A stretch of DNA of 29,067 nucleotides from positions 1-29,067 of the forward strand of contig DAIOFH010000040.1 of NCBI GenBank assembly GCA_036745875.1. The letters are read 5' to 3'. Origin of the DNA: DAIOFH01 sp036745875 (GTDB lineage: Bacteria; Planctomycetota; SZUA-567). Below the pieces are notes generated by a model that saw only the letters and a list, made by a program, of their open reading frames with translations, made no database searches and had not been told where the DNA came from. Positions 6,806 to 14,965 of this stretch are shown piece by piece (within the stretch, counting starts at the first letter, position 1; every line of letters begins with the position of its first letter). The position numbers and the translations under genes are program-made.

Positions 6806-8095
6806 ATGGCAGAATTTCACATACAAGGCGGTATTCCTCTTAACGGAACTATTCGAGCTTCCGGCAATAAAAACGCGGCACTTCCGATACTCTCCGCCAG
6901 CATCCTCGCCGACGATGGCGTCTGGATCAGAAACATACCCCGCATCGGCGACGTGGATACCCTCCTAAACCTACTTGAAAGCATGGGCATGCGCTTTGCC
7001 TGGCAGGGACGCTACGACGTCCGCACTTCAGCCGCCACCCTCAAGGACAAGCCGCTGAACCCGGAACTCTGCCGCAAGGTTCGAGGCAGCATCCTTCTCG
7101 CCGCACCGCTTCTCCACCGCTTCGGCCGGGTCGAGCTCCCCCTTCCGGGCGGAGACAAGATCGGCCGCCGCCGCCTCGATACCCACCTCCTCGTCCTGGA
7201 GGAAATGGGAGCCAAAATCAAATCCGGACCTGATAGCGTCATACTCGACTGCCCCGGTGGGCTGCATGGCGCTGACATCCTGCTTGACGAGGCATCCGTG
7301 ACCGCCACGGAAAACGCCGTAATGGCGGCATCACGCGCCGACGGCCTTACTGTCATCCGTAATGCCGCCTGTGAACCGCACGTCCAGGAACTGTGCCTTT
7401 TTCTCAACAGCTTGGGTGCAAACATCGAAGGCATCGGCACCAACGAAATAAGGGTGGAGGGGGTCGAATCCCTCTCACTCTCCAATAGCGAAGTCGAACT
7501 TGGAGCGGATTACCTGGAAGTAGCCTCCCTCATGGCCCTTGCGGCCATAACCGGCGGAGAAATGACCATCCAGAAGGTAAGCCCCCGGCACCTCAGGATG
7601 ATCATTTTCCAGTTCAGGCGTCTCGGCATCGAAGGGGAAATCAGGGGGGATGACCTCTACGTTGCGCCGAAGCAAAAACTGGCGGTTCAACCGGACTTTC
7701 GCGGTTCGGTGCCGACGATCGCCAGTTCCCCATGGCCCGCTTTCCCGGCGGACCTCACCTCCATTGCGCTCGTGGCGGCGACGCAATGCACAGGCTGCGT
7801 CATGATTCATGAAAAAATGTTCGAAAGCCGCCTGTTTTTTGTCGACCAATTGCTTGATATGGGTGCGCAATTGGTATTGTGCGATCCGCATCGCGCCGTC
7901 GTTGTGGGGCCATCCCCCCTGCAAGGCGCGCGTATGCATAGCCCCGATATCCGTGCCGGCATGGCGCTTTTGGCGGCGGCCTTCGCCGCCCATGGCGAAT
8001 CCGTCATCGGCAATATCGTCCAGATCGACAGGGGCTATGAAAAGATCGATGAACGATTGAGAATGTTGGGTGCCAGGATCGAGCGCATTGACTAA
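6806..8095 (+). CDS. murA: UDP-N-acetylglucosamine 1-carboxyvinyltransferase (MurA-like, Asp at the Cys115 position)
   Basis: This EPSP-synthase-fold enzyme transfers enolpyruvate from PEP to UDP-GlcNAc, the first committed step of peptidoglycan synthesis, in the cytoplasm. Its 429 residues match family length. Conserved features are GNKNAALP (K22), R93 in the region of E. coli R91, AFPADLT (D316, equivalent to E. coli D305) and DIRAG (R383, equivalent to R397). The mobile loop reads PGGDKIGRRRLDTH, so D117 takes the place of E. coli Cys115, the residue alkylated by fosfomycin. By family knowledge such Cys-to-Asp enzymes stay active but resist the drug. The loop Pro is also Arg, and the usual PDRIExGT motif is replaced by GADYLEVASL, so this is a divergent branch. 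It might be a second MurA-like transferase, but MurA is the likeliest call. Confidence 0.86.
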   Translation: MAEFHIQGGIPLNGTIRASGNKNAALPILSASILADDGVWIRNIPRIGDVDTLLNLLESMGMRFAWQGRYDVRTSAATLKDKPLNPELCRKVRGSILLAAPLLHRFGRVELPLPGGDKIGRRRLDTHLLVLEEMGAKIKSGPDSVILDCPGGLHGADILLDEASVTATENAVMAASRADGLTVIRNAACEPHVQELCLFLNSLGANIEGIGTNEIRVEGVESLSLSNSEVELGADYLEVASLMALAAITGGEMTIQKVSPRHLRMIIFQFRRLGIEGEIRGDDLYVAPKQKLAVQPDFRGSVPTIASSPWPAFPADLTSIALVAATQCTGCVMIHEKMFESRLFFVDQLLDMGAQLVLCDPHRAVVVGPSPLQGARMHSPDIRAGMALLAAAFAAHGESVIGNIVQIDRGYEKIDERLRMLGARIERID

Positions 8096-8121
8096 GCGTC
8101 TTTTGTTGTTGATTCCGTGAC

Positions 8122-8154
8122 CTGGAAAGCAGCGCTGCCGGTCCGCTGCTCCAG
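8122..8154 (+). other. Hairpin after the murA-like gene
   Basis: AGCAGCG (8128-8134) and CGCTGCT (8144-8150) pair perfectly and are extended by CTGG (8122-8125) and CCAG (8151-8154) across a 2-nt bulge. It lies 26 nt after the murA-like stop and about 140 nt before pcnB. There is no T run directly after it, so it is at best a weak terminator or an mRNA-stability element. Confidence 0.4.
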
Positions 8155-8295
8155 AACTCCCGTGTTTTGCCAACGACAGCTGCCCCGTGTTCGCTCCCGC
8201 CCGGCGGGTATCCCGTTTACCCCGCTCCCCAAGCGCTTTTCCCAAAAGGCATCAGCGCCGGGAAGAATGAAACGGGCATTAATGGAAAGAACTAT

Positions 8296-10422
8296 ATGGT
8301 TAACGACAACACAGTGGAGTCTTCCGTCGCCCTGGCGGAAGCGGTCGTAGCGAATCACGCCCCAATCATTCGCTCCTATGGAGAGCACGGCATATCCCGC
8401 AGGGATATAGACCCGGACGCAAAGAGGGTAATCTACACCCTCTGCAACAACGATTTTACTGCCTATCTTGTCGGTGGCGGGGTCCGCGACCTGCTGTTAG
8501 GGAGAAAACCCAAGGACTTCGACATCTCGACAAGCGCCCGTCCGGAGCAGGTCAGGAAGCTGTTTAAGAAATGTTTTCTCATCGGCAGGCGCTTCCGACT
8601 TGCCCACATCAAATTCGGCAACAAGATTATTGAAACATCCACCTTTCGCCGAACTCCCGACAATACCGTCGACCCGAACGACCCTGAAGCAGACCTCTTC
8701 CAAAGAGACGACAACCAGTTCGGCACTCCGGAGGAGGATGCCCTCCGCCGTGACTTCACCGTCAACGGCCTGTTCTATGATATCGAGAACTTCACGGTCA
8801 TTGACTATGTCGGCGGCATCGACGATTTGAAACAAAAACGCATCCGCTCCATCGGCGATCCTTGCATTCGCTTCAGGGAAGATCCGGTGCGTATGATCAG
8901 GGCCATCCGTTTTGCCAGCCGCCTTGATTTCGAAATCGATCCCGTCGACCTCGACGCTATCGGCAAGCACAAGGACGAGTTGGCGAAAGCCTCCCCCGCC
9001 CGTCTGTTGGAAGAAATATTCAGGCTTTTCGCCTTTTCGGCCGGAGAGAAAGCAGTCGGACTTCTGGAATCCACCGGCGTCCTGGAAGTGATCCTGCCGG
9101 AAATTTCCCAGTACCTGAAAAGTACTGCCGATGCCAGCCCCTTCTGGCGGAGGCTTGCCGCCCTCGACCACGGGGACACGGTCCTGGCGGAAGCGACCCC
9201 GTCCCTGATCCTCGCTGCCATTATCGCCGAACCCATGCGCCAAGCCATCAAGGGGATATTCGACCCCCGCCAGCGCACGGAAAAGATTCGCGGCGTCCTT
9301 GGCTCGTTGTCGTCCAGGCTGCAGGTGCCGCGCAAAATGAAGGACAGGATAATCCGCGTTCTTACCTCGCAATCGCGCTTCACCAACCCGGGACGCAAAC
9401 GCGCGACCGAAACGCTTGTCAACCAGGAATGGTTCCCGGAAGCCTTGGCATTTGCGGAAATGGAAGCGATTGTGGACGGCAAGCCCCTTACCTCGTTGAA
9501 TCCGTGGCATGAGAAATATGCTGAGAAAATCTGTCGCTGTAACGATGACGATCCCCGTCACCAAGGAAAAAAACATAAATTCGATTTGAACAACAACGGT
9601 AATAATGGCAATAACGGAAACCACAACGGCAGCACAACCCACCATACCGCTAAAACCGTCGATCTACCGGAAAATGCCCTGGAGCACCAGCGTGCTGAAC
9701 CTGCGGAGAACAAGCCGCTGCCCGCTCCCGGCCAGGGTCAGAGCAGATCGGCCCGTCGCCGTCGCAACCGCCAGAAAAATCGTGAGCGTAAAATACAGGA
9801 ACAGCTCACACGCCCTGGCGGCCAGCAGCAGGAGCAGGTGAATGATGACAATCAGGCACAGCCGACGACCGCAGTTACGAAATCGCCGAATGTTGCAGCA
9901 GTAACCCGGCCCGCAAAGGAAAGTAAACCTCTACCTGCCGCCCAAGACGAGCCAAAGGAACAAACTGCCGAAAAGAAACCTTCCTCGTGGCATAAACGGG
10001 AAGATGAAGCGGGAACCGCAGAAACAACCGAAAAAACCGAACCCAGGACGACGGCGAAGCCATCCCGCAAAGCCGCCTCCAAGGCAACAGCAAGCAGAAA
10101 ACGCGCTCCCTCCAAAACGGCAGAAGCAAAAACCGACCAGGCAAAGAAAACCAGGGGAAAAACCCAGGTCAAGGTCCCGGAACCGGTAGTTGAGGAAAGC
10201 GCGCAAACGGAAGACGGCATCCCGCCGAAGCCGCTCACTGCCGCGTCTTTTTATATGCAGCCCAAAAAACCGGCCAAGGCCAAGTCGTCCAGCGCCAAAG
10301 TTAAAAAAGGGAAGAAACCCACTGAAAAAACCGCAGCGACAAGCGATTCGGTCCGTCTTCTGCACACCTTCGATGCCTCCGAAGAGGCAGATCATCCTAT
10401 GCACTGGTTGGACGAAATATGA
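8296..10422 (+). CDS. pcnB: Poly(A) polymerase I (class II nucleotidyltransferase) with a long basic disordered tail
   Basis: This enzyme adds 3' poly(A) tails to RNA, usually marking it for decay. The N-terminal nucleotidyltransferase core has YLVGGGVRDLLLG (58-70) and the metal-binding D74/D76 of DFDIST. RRFRLAHIKFG and FGTPEEDALRRDFTVNGLFYD are typical of poly(A) polymerase rather than CCA-adding enzyme. The RNA-binding head domain with REDPVRMIRAIRFAS follows. The recognisable enzyme ends near residue 425. About 285 further residues are low-complexity and strongly charged: an Asn/Gly run (about 429-443), an Arg cluster from R484 (RSARRRRNRQKNRERK), and Lys/Ala/Thr-rich histone-H1-like stretches, closing with HPMHWLDEI. 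ATG 8296 is chosen for GGAAAG (8284-8289); an in-frame upstream start at 8167 would add 43 unlikely residues. The DUF2344 gene overlaps its stop. Confidence 0.92.
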   Translation: MVNDNTVESSVALAEAVVANHAPIIRSYGEHGISRRDIDPDAKRVIYTLCNNDFTAYLVGGGVRDLLLGRKPKDFDISTSARPEQVRKLFKKCFLIGRRFRLAHIKFGNKIIETSTFRRTPDNTVDPNDPEADLFQRDDNQFGTPEEDALRRDFTVNGLFYDIENFTVIDYVGGIDDLKQKRIRSIGDPCIRFREDPVRMIRAIRFASRLDFEIDPVDLDAIGKHKDELAKASPARLLEEIFRLFAFSAGEKAVGLLESTGVLEVILPEISQYLKSTADASPFWRRLAALDHGDTVLAEATPSLILAAIIAEPMRQAIKGIFDPRQRTEKIRGVLGSLSSRLQVPRKMKDRIIRVLTSQSRFTNPGRKRATETLVNQEWFPEALAFAEMEAIVDGKPLTSLNPWHEKYAEKICRCNDDDPRHQGKKHKFDLNNNGNNGNNGNHNGSTTHHTAKTVDLPENALEHQRAEPAENKPLPAPGQGQSRSARRRRNRQKNRERKIQEQLTRPGGQQQEQVNDDNQAQPTTAVTKSPNVAAVTRPAKESKPLPAAQDEPKEQTAEKKPSSWHKREDEAGTAETTEKTEPRTTAKPSRKAASKATASRKRAPSKTAEAKTDQAKKTRGKTQVKVPEPVVEESAQTEDGIPPKPLTAASFYMQPKKPAKAKSSSAKVKKGKKPTEKTAATSDSVRLLHTFDASEEADHPMHWLDEI

Positions 10423-11105
10423 AGCCTCGTCCTCCGGCACCCGTCGATTCCGACAAAACCACGATTAAACAAAAAGCGTCGGTCCTGTTTGCGAAAACAG
10501 GACCGGCAATCTACCACTCCCATCATGACATGATTCGTTTTTGGGAACGGGCAGTCAAGCGTGCCAACTTGCCCATCAGGCTTACCCAAGGTTTCAACCC
10601 TCGTCCGCGCTTGGTGTTTCCCCACGCGCTCGGCCTTGGTGTGGAAACGCGCCATGAAGAGCTTGAGCTTGAATTCTACGAAGAGGTCGAGCTTGACGAG
10701 CTTGTAGGACGGCTTTCCGCCGCCTGTGAAGGTGTGCTCGACATCCTTTCCGCCACCAGTCTCCCACCGGTGAAAAAAGGACGCATTATCAAGGAAAGCT
10801 CCTACCGCCTTTCCGGCTGGCCTGTTGATGCCGCAGATGCAATTGCGGCAAAAATAGCCGAACTGCTCGCAGCTGCCAGCATTGTCAAGCAACGCGGCGC
10901 GCCGGGTTCAGAGCGGCAGGTAGATATCCGTCCCTTTATCAAATCGCTGTCGCTGGAGAGAAATTCCATGACGGTATTCGCCGTATTCAGCCACGACAAT
11001 ACGGGAAGCGCCCGCCTCGACGAAATCGCCTCACTCCTTGGCGACCAGATCGGCTATGACTGGCGTATGGTCAAGCTTGAAAAAACCGGTATGATTGTCG
11101 AATAA
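10419..11105 (+). CDS. TIGR03936-type radical-SAM-linked protein (DUF2344)
   Basis: This 228-aa protein matches the DUF2344 family. Its N-terminal signature reads KTGPAIYHSHHDMIRFWERA, then KRANLPIRLTQGFNPRPRLVF, where most members have RFLSHLD and SxGFNPHPK. The molecular role is not established. Members normally accompany, or are fused to, a B12-binding radical SAM protein (TIGR03960 type). That partner is absent here. Instead the gene overlaps pcnB in the ATGA arrangement (start 10419, pcnB stop 10420-10422), so translation is likely coupled, which hints at an RNA-related role. The first 25 residues are Pro/Lys-rich and poorly conserved. It converges on the glycogen debranching gene with only 8 nt between their stops, and no terminator is visible. 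Confidence 0.83.
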   Translation: MKPRPPAPVDSDKTTIKQKASVLFAKTGPAIYHSHHDMIRFWERAVKRANLPIRLTQGFNPRPRLVFPHALGLGVETRHEELELEFYEEVELDELVGRLSAACEGVLDILSATSLPPVKKGRIIKESSYRLSGWPVDAADAIAAKIAELLAAASIVKQRGAPGSERQVDIRPFIKSLSLERNSMTVFAVFSHDNTGSARLDEIASLLGDQIGYDWRMVKLEKTGMIVE

Positions 11106-11113
11106 CACGCCCG

Positions 11114-13300
11114 TCAGCGCTGATTGATAAGCACGACAAGGCTTCTGGGCTCGACGGCAAAACGCTCGATACGTTGGCCAACGCGCGGCGCGGAGTCTGG
11201 GTTTTCATAGATATCGCCGGGCGACCCCTGCGACGTGTCGATCATCTTGATCCAGTCGCGCCCCCTGCCCGGTACGGCGAAATGCTGCCAGTTTTCCGAA
11301 GCATTGAGTATAATGTAGAGATCGTCATCATGCTTGCCGTCCTCTCGGCGCACCTGCCCGCCGTCAAGGAGAAAGCCAAGCCATTTCGCTTCATCAGACC
11401 AGTCAGGTTCATTTTCGCGCTCGCCGTGCCAGGTAATGCCGCCGCCGTGAATAAAGAAGCGATTCCTCTTTAAGACCGGATGGCTTTGCCTGAATTTTAT
11501 CATCATTCTCACGAAACGGACCAAATCAGTGTTCTCTCCGACCAGTTGCCAATTGACCCAACTGATATCGTTGTCCTGACAATAGGCGTTGTTGTTCCCT
11601 TTTTGCGTCCGGGCGAACTCGTCCCCTGCTAAAAGCATTGGCACTCCCTGGGACAGCAGAAGCGAGGCAAAGAAATTTTTCATCTGACGGCGGCGCTTGG
11701 CCATGATGTTGTTGTCATTGGTCGGTCCTTCGACGCCGAAATTCATGGAGTGGTTGTGGTTTTCACCATCATGATTGTTTTCGCCGTTGTCCTGGTTGTG
11801 TTTTTCATTGTAACTTACCAGGTCGTTTAGGGTAAACCCATCATGTGCGGTGACGAAATTGATGGAGTGACTGGGAGTGCGGCCGGATTTTTCATACAGG
11901 TCGTCCGAACCGCAGAGACGGCTGGCGACTCTGCTGACCATACCGTTGTCGCCGCGCCAGAACATCCGGAGGTCGTCGCGATAATAACCGTTCCATTCCG
12001 CCCAGCGGCCGTATGAGGGAAATTTACCTACCTGATTCAGGCCGTCCGCATCCCAAGCCTCGGCGATAAGCTTGGTCTTGGCGAGGATCGGGTCCATGGC
12101 GATCATTTCCAGGATCGGCGGGTTATCCAGCACCTTACCGTCGACATCGCGTCCGAGGATTGACGCCAGATCAAATCTGAAGCCGTCTATATGCATGAAC
12201 GCGGCCCAATAATGCAGCACGTCCAGTATAAAGCTGCGCACCACAGGATGGTTGCAATTGACGGTATTGCCGCAACCGGAGAAATTGCGGTACTTGCCGT
12301 GCTCGTCAATCATGTAGTAGACGGGATTGTCCAGCCCACGGAAGGATATGGTCGGTCCGCGCTCGTCGCCTTCGGCAGTATGGTTGAAAACCACGTCGAG
12401 ATAAACTTCAATGCCGGCCAGATGGAAGCGCTTGACCATTTCCTTGAACTCGTCGACCGCGCCCGCGTCCATCGGATTGGCGGCGAACGACGCGTTCGGG
12501 CAGAAAAACCCGATAGGCGAATAACCCCAATAATTCAGGAGCGGCTCACCGGTCGTCGGATGGCGGCGCATGTTTTCGTTTTCGTCAAACTCGAAAACAG
12601 GCATCAGTTCGACTGCGGTGACACCGAGTTCCTTAAGATAGGGAATCTTTTCAGTAAGCCCCAGGAAGGTGCCGGGCTTCGTGACGGTAGAGGACGGATG
12701 CACGGTAAAGCCTCGGACGTGCAGTTCATAGATAATGGTATTTTCAATCGGCGTCTGGAGCGGGACATCCCCTTCCCAGTCGAACCTGACGGGGGAGGCT
12801 ATCCGGCCGCGTCGGCGGCTGATTTTCGGCGTATTGGGATTTTCCTCGTGGGGAAGGTCAGGCGTACCCCATTTTTCGCCGCCCGAGAGGGCCTTGGCAT
12901 AAGGATCGAGAAGCGGCCGGTTGCTGTCGAAATACAGCCCCTTTCCCATGTCCCTGACGCCGCCTGCCTTCCAGACATACCTGAGGGAACGATAGACGCT
13001 CGGGTCTTCATGTCTAATCCTGACATGCCAAATTTCGCCGGTGCGGTTCAATTTAGGGTCAAGGTCAATAACGGCGGCGGCGGAATCGTCGTCGCCATGG
13101 AACAGTTCCAGGCGCATCTCCTGGGCATTGCGCGAAAAAACGGCGAAGTTGACTCCGCGCGCGGTGAGAAGCGGCCCCAGGGGAATAGGGCCGCCGCGAT
13201 CGATGGTGAACTCGCCGACCTTCACGGCGTCCTTGTCAGTCGACCGCCCTTCCGGCAGCGAACCGCCCTGTTCACCTATGTCATGGTTTTGGTCGAACAT
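11114..13300 (-). CDS. glgX: Glycogen debranching enzyme, GH13 isoamylase type
   Basis: This cytoplasmic enzyme hydrolyses alpha-1,6 branch points of glycogen or limit dextrin. Its 728 residues are normal for GlgX/isoamylase. An N-terminal CBM48-like beta-sandwich (about 30-160, starting PLGPLLTARGVNFAVFSRNA) precedes the GH13 barrel. The four conserved regions are present: DVVFNHT (302-308), GFRFDLAS with nucleophile D377, LIAEAWD with acid/base E414, and FVTAHDGF with D487. The tail has a C-terminal beta domain ending SLVVLINQR. AAAGG lies 8 nt before the ATG. It reads away from the envelope operon, 96 nt downstream of the HEAT gene, and is separated from it by the palindrome at 13321-13386. 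No promoter was clear in that gap, so it may have its own weak promoter or depend on readthrough. It implies glycogen storage. Confidence 0.96.
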   Translation of the reverse strand: MFDQNHDIGEQGGSLPEGRSTDKDAVKVGEFTIDRGGPIPLGPLLTARGVNFAVFSRNAQEMRLELFHGDDDSAAAVIDLDPKLNRTGEIWHVRIRHEDPSVYRSLRYVWKAGGVRDMGKGLYFDSNRPLLDPYAKALSGGEKWGTPDLPHEENPNTPKISRRRGRIASPVRFDWEGDVPLQTPIENTIIYELHVRGFTVHPSSTVTKPGTFLGLTEKIPYLKELGVTAVELMPVFEFDENENMRRHPTTGEPLLNYWGYSPIGFFCPNASFAANPMDAGAVDEFKEMVKRFHLAGIEVYLDVVFNHTAEGDERGPTISFRGLDNPVYYMIDEHGKYRNFSGCGNTVNCNHPVVRSFILDVLHYWAAFMHIDGFRFDLASILGRDVDGKVLDNPPILEMIAMDPILAKTKLIAEAWDADGLNQVGKFPSYGRWAEWNGYYRDDLRMFWRGDNGMVSRVASRLCGSDDLYEKSGRTPSHSINFVTAHDGFTLNDLVSYNEKHNQDNGENNHDGENHNHSMNFGVEGPTNDNNIMAKRRRQMKNFFASLLLSQGVPMLLAGDEFARTQKGNNNAYCQDNDISWVNWQLVGENTDLVRFVRMMIKFRQSHPVLKRNRFFIHGGGITWHGERENEPDWSDEAKWLGFLLDGGQVRREDGKHDDDLYIILNASENWQHFAVPGRGRDWIKMIDTSQGSPGDIYENPDSAPRVGQRIERFAVEPRSLVVLINQR

Positions 13301-13320
13301 CGTAGCAGCCTTTCTTTAAC

Positions 13321-13386
13321 GCGTTTTCGAAAATGATTGACCCCTGCCGCTATGCACAACAGAGGGGTCAACTTTCCAGAAAACGC
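13321..13386. repeat. REP-like nested palindrome
   Basis: Outer arms GCGTTTTC (13321-13328) and GAAAACGC (13379-13386) enclose inner arms TTGACCCCT (13337-13345) and AGGGGTCAA (13363-13371). The unpaired 7-8 nt between the arms are also partly complementary, so the whole is an imperfect hairpin with about 24-nt arms. No T tract flanks it on either side. It sits between the HEAT gene end and the glgX start. It could be an interspersed REP-type element or an mRNA-stabilising structure at the end of the operon. Confidence 0.65.
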
Positions 13387-13396
13387 TATAAGATTG

Positions 13397-14965
13397 TTAA
13401 TTCCAACCCAACCTCGGAGCCCAATACGCCGGATCAAAAGACAATTCTCCGCTCTTGGCCAGCCGCTGCATGCGCCACATCACAATGTGCCCCATAAGCG
13501 TCGGCTCGACGTTCGGTTTCGGCGACATGAACTTCCTGTCGTCCTGCAACAATGCCAACAGCAGCCGTCTCGCGTCGCCCTCGCCTTCCCGCCCGGAGGA
13601 CACGATGTCAAACAGCGCGCCTACCGACGCTTCGGCGATGGCCTGACCGTCTGGCCCATTCTCGGGCGAAGCATAGGGGGAATTGAGTATCTCGCGGATA
13701 ACCGCGACAGAACTCGACGTCCCGATTTCACCGAGGGAACGCAAGGCTGCCTTTCGCTTGGTGGAGTTGATATCGGGGGCCATGGAAACCTGGGCAAGGC
13801 TGCGGATCAATGCAGGGAGGAGGTCGTTGAGGATCACTTCGGAGCCGGGCAGGCTTTGCGGAATCGATCCGGCAGCTCCGATCGCGTTGATGGCGGCAAG
13901 AACGATCGATTCCTCCCGGCTGCCCAGGCGCGCGGCCGCGGTGTTGACCGCGAATTCCCCAATACGCAATGTTGAATCGAGAAAACGCCGTTCCCAGGCC
14001 ATTTCCTCGTTGCCGTCCTCCATGCCATATTCCGGGGACATCACCATGGCCGCGCGGTCGTAGGACGAGCGGCAGATGGTGACGAGCGATTCCAAAACAC
14101 CAAGTTCAATTACCGGATTCCGGATGGAGAGGATAAAATTCATGGCATCAATAGCGTCCGTGGTTCCTTCCATAGCCATGTCGGACATGGCTGAAAGGGC
14201 GGCAAGGCGAATTTCCTCGATCTCCTCCGGATGCTTGGGCGTGATGTGAATCGCAATGCTTTGCCAAATATCGTTCCATTCGCGGGGATTGTTGCCGAGG
14301 GCGCTCCCGGTGTAGGAAAGAGCGGTATTACGGGCTTGTTCCCCATAGAGGGGATCGTTGATATGTCCCAACGCCGCGCCGATGGGATCGAACTGCTTCA
14401 GTATGATGGCGGAAATTCGCAATGCCAGTTCGTCCTGGCGCTTGTCGTAGCGGCCGCGTCGGGTCAAGGGAGGACGCCTCAAGGGCGTGAGAACCGCGGG
14501 ATCCGGAGTATCGCGACCTTCATAAATATAGCGGACAAAGGCGATTCGCGCGCGTTCGGTGTTATGCAGGAGAAATGCGGGGAGAAGGCGAATTATTGTC
14601 GTGCGGACAACGAAATTTCCCGACACCTCAAGGGTCTTTTCCAGGTCGTCCAGGTCTCTGGGGTCGCCGAGCATGGCAAGGGATTCAACCACTCCCAGCT
14701 TGACCAGCAAACCGCCCTGGTAAAGACCGGCTTTCAATGCCTGCTTCATCTGAATGGCATTTTCGCCGCGAAGCTCGTTATAAATATCGGAGACGATGCT
14801 TTCACGCTTGATCGAACCGGTGTTCAAGGATTCGACAAGGCCGCCGATGCGTTCGGCCCTGTTCTGAACGTCTTCCGCCACGACCGAAACGTTCAAGAGC
14901 GCGCCAACCAGAACAATGGCCGAAGCGGCAGTGCGGCATAGACGAATCCAAGCGTTACTGGCCAT
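13397..14965 (-). CDS. Secreted HEAT-like repeat protein
   Basis: This 522-aa protein has an N-terminal signal peptide (RLCRTAASAIVLVGALLNVSVVA, then charged mature sequence) and an all-helical body of HEAT/armadillo-like repeats. Examples are LVKLGVVESLAMLGDPRDLD, IRLAALSAMSDMAMEGTTDA, ESIVLAAINAIGAAGSIPQS and KRKAALRSLGEIGTSSSVAV. Such solenoids are scaffolds; no catalytic motif is visible. It probably acts in the periplasm or at a membrane face. ATG 14965 is chosen because the signal peptide follows directly; it overlaps the VWA gene's stop by 11 nt. GGGGGA lies 11 nt upstream inside the VWA gene. An upstream in-frame start at 15070 would put 35 hydrophilic residues before the signal peptide. 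It is the last gene of the envelope operon. Confidence 0.85.
   Translation of the reverse strand: MASNAWIRLCRTAASAIVLVGALLNVSVVAEDVQNRAERIGGLVESLNTGSIKRESIVSDIYNELRGENAIQMKQALKAGLYQGGLLVKLGVVESLAMLGDPRDLDDLEKTLEVSGNFVVRTTIIRLLPAFLLHNTERARIAFVRYIYEGRDTPDPAVLTPLRRPPLTRRGRYDKRQDELALRISAIILKQFDPIGAALGHINDPLYGEQARNTALSYTGSALGNNPREWNDIWQSIAIHITPKHPEEIEEIRLAALSAMSDMAMEGTTDAIDAMNFILSIRNPVIELGVLESLVTICRSSYDRAAMVMSPEYGMEDGNEEMAWERRFLDSTLRIGEFAVNTAAARLGSREESIVLAAINAIGAAGSIPQSLPGSEVILNDLLPALIRSLAQVSMAPDINSTKRKAALRSLGEIGTSSSVAVIREILNSPYASPENGPDGQAIAEASVGALFDIVSSGREGEGDARRLLLALLQDDRKFMSPKPNVEPTLMGHIVMWRMQRLAKSGELSFDPAYWAPRLGWN

Noticed and set aside
9575..9640. Asn/Gly-coding repeat in pcnB as a CRISPR or tandem-repeat array
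   Set aside because: It is a short in-frame low-complexity stretch of a disordered tail, with no spacers or regular repeat unit.
8497..9645. A 382-codon minus-strand frame opposite pcnB
   Set aside because: It has no motifs or ribosome site and lies wholly over the conserved pcnB core.
12191..13336. A 381-codon plus-strand frame opposite glgX
   Set aside because: Shadow of the conserved GH13 gene; no protein family features.
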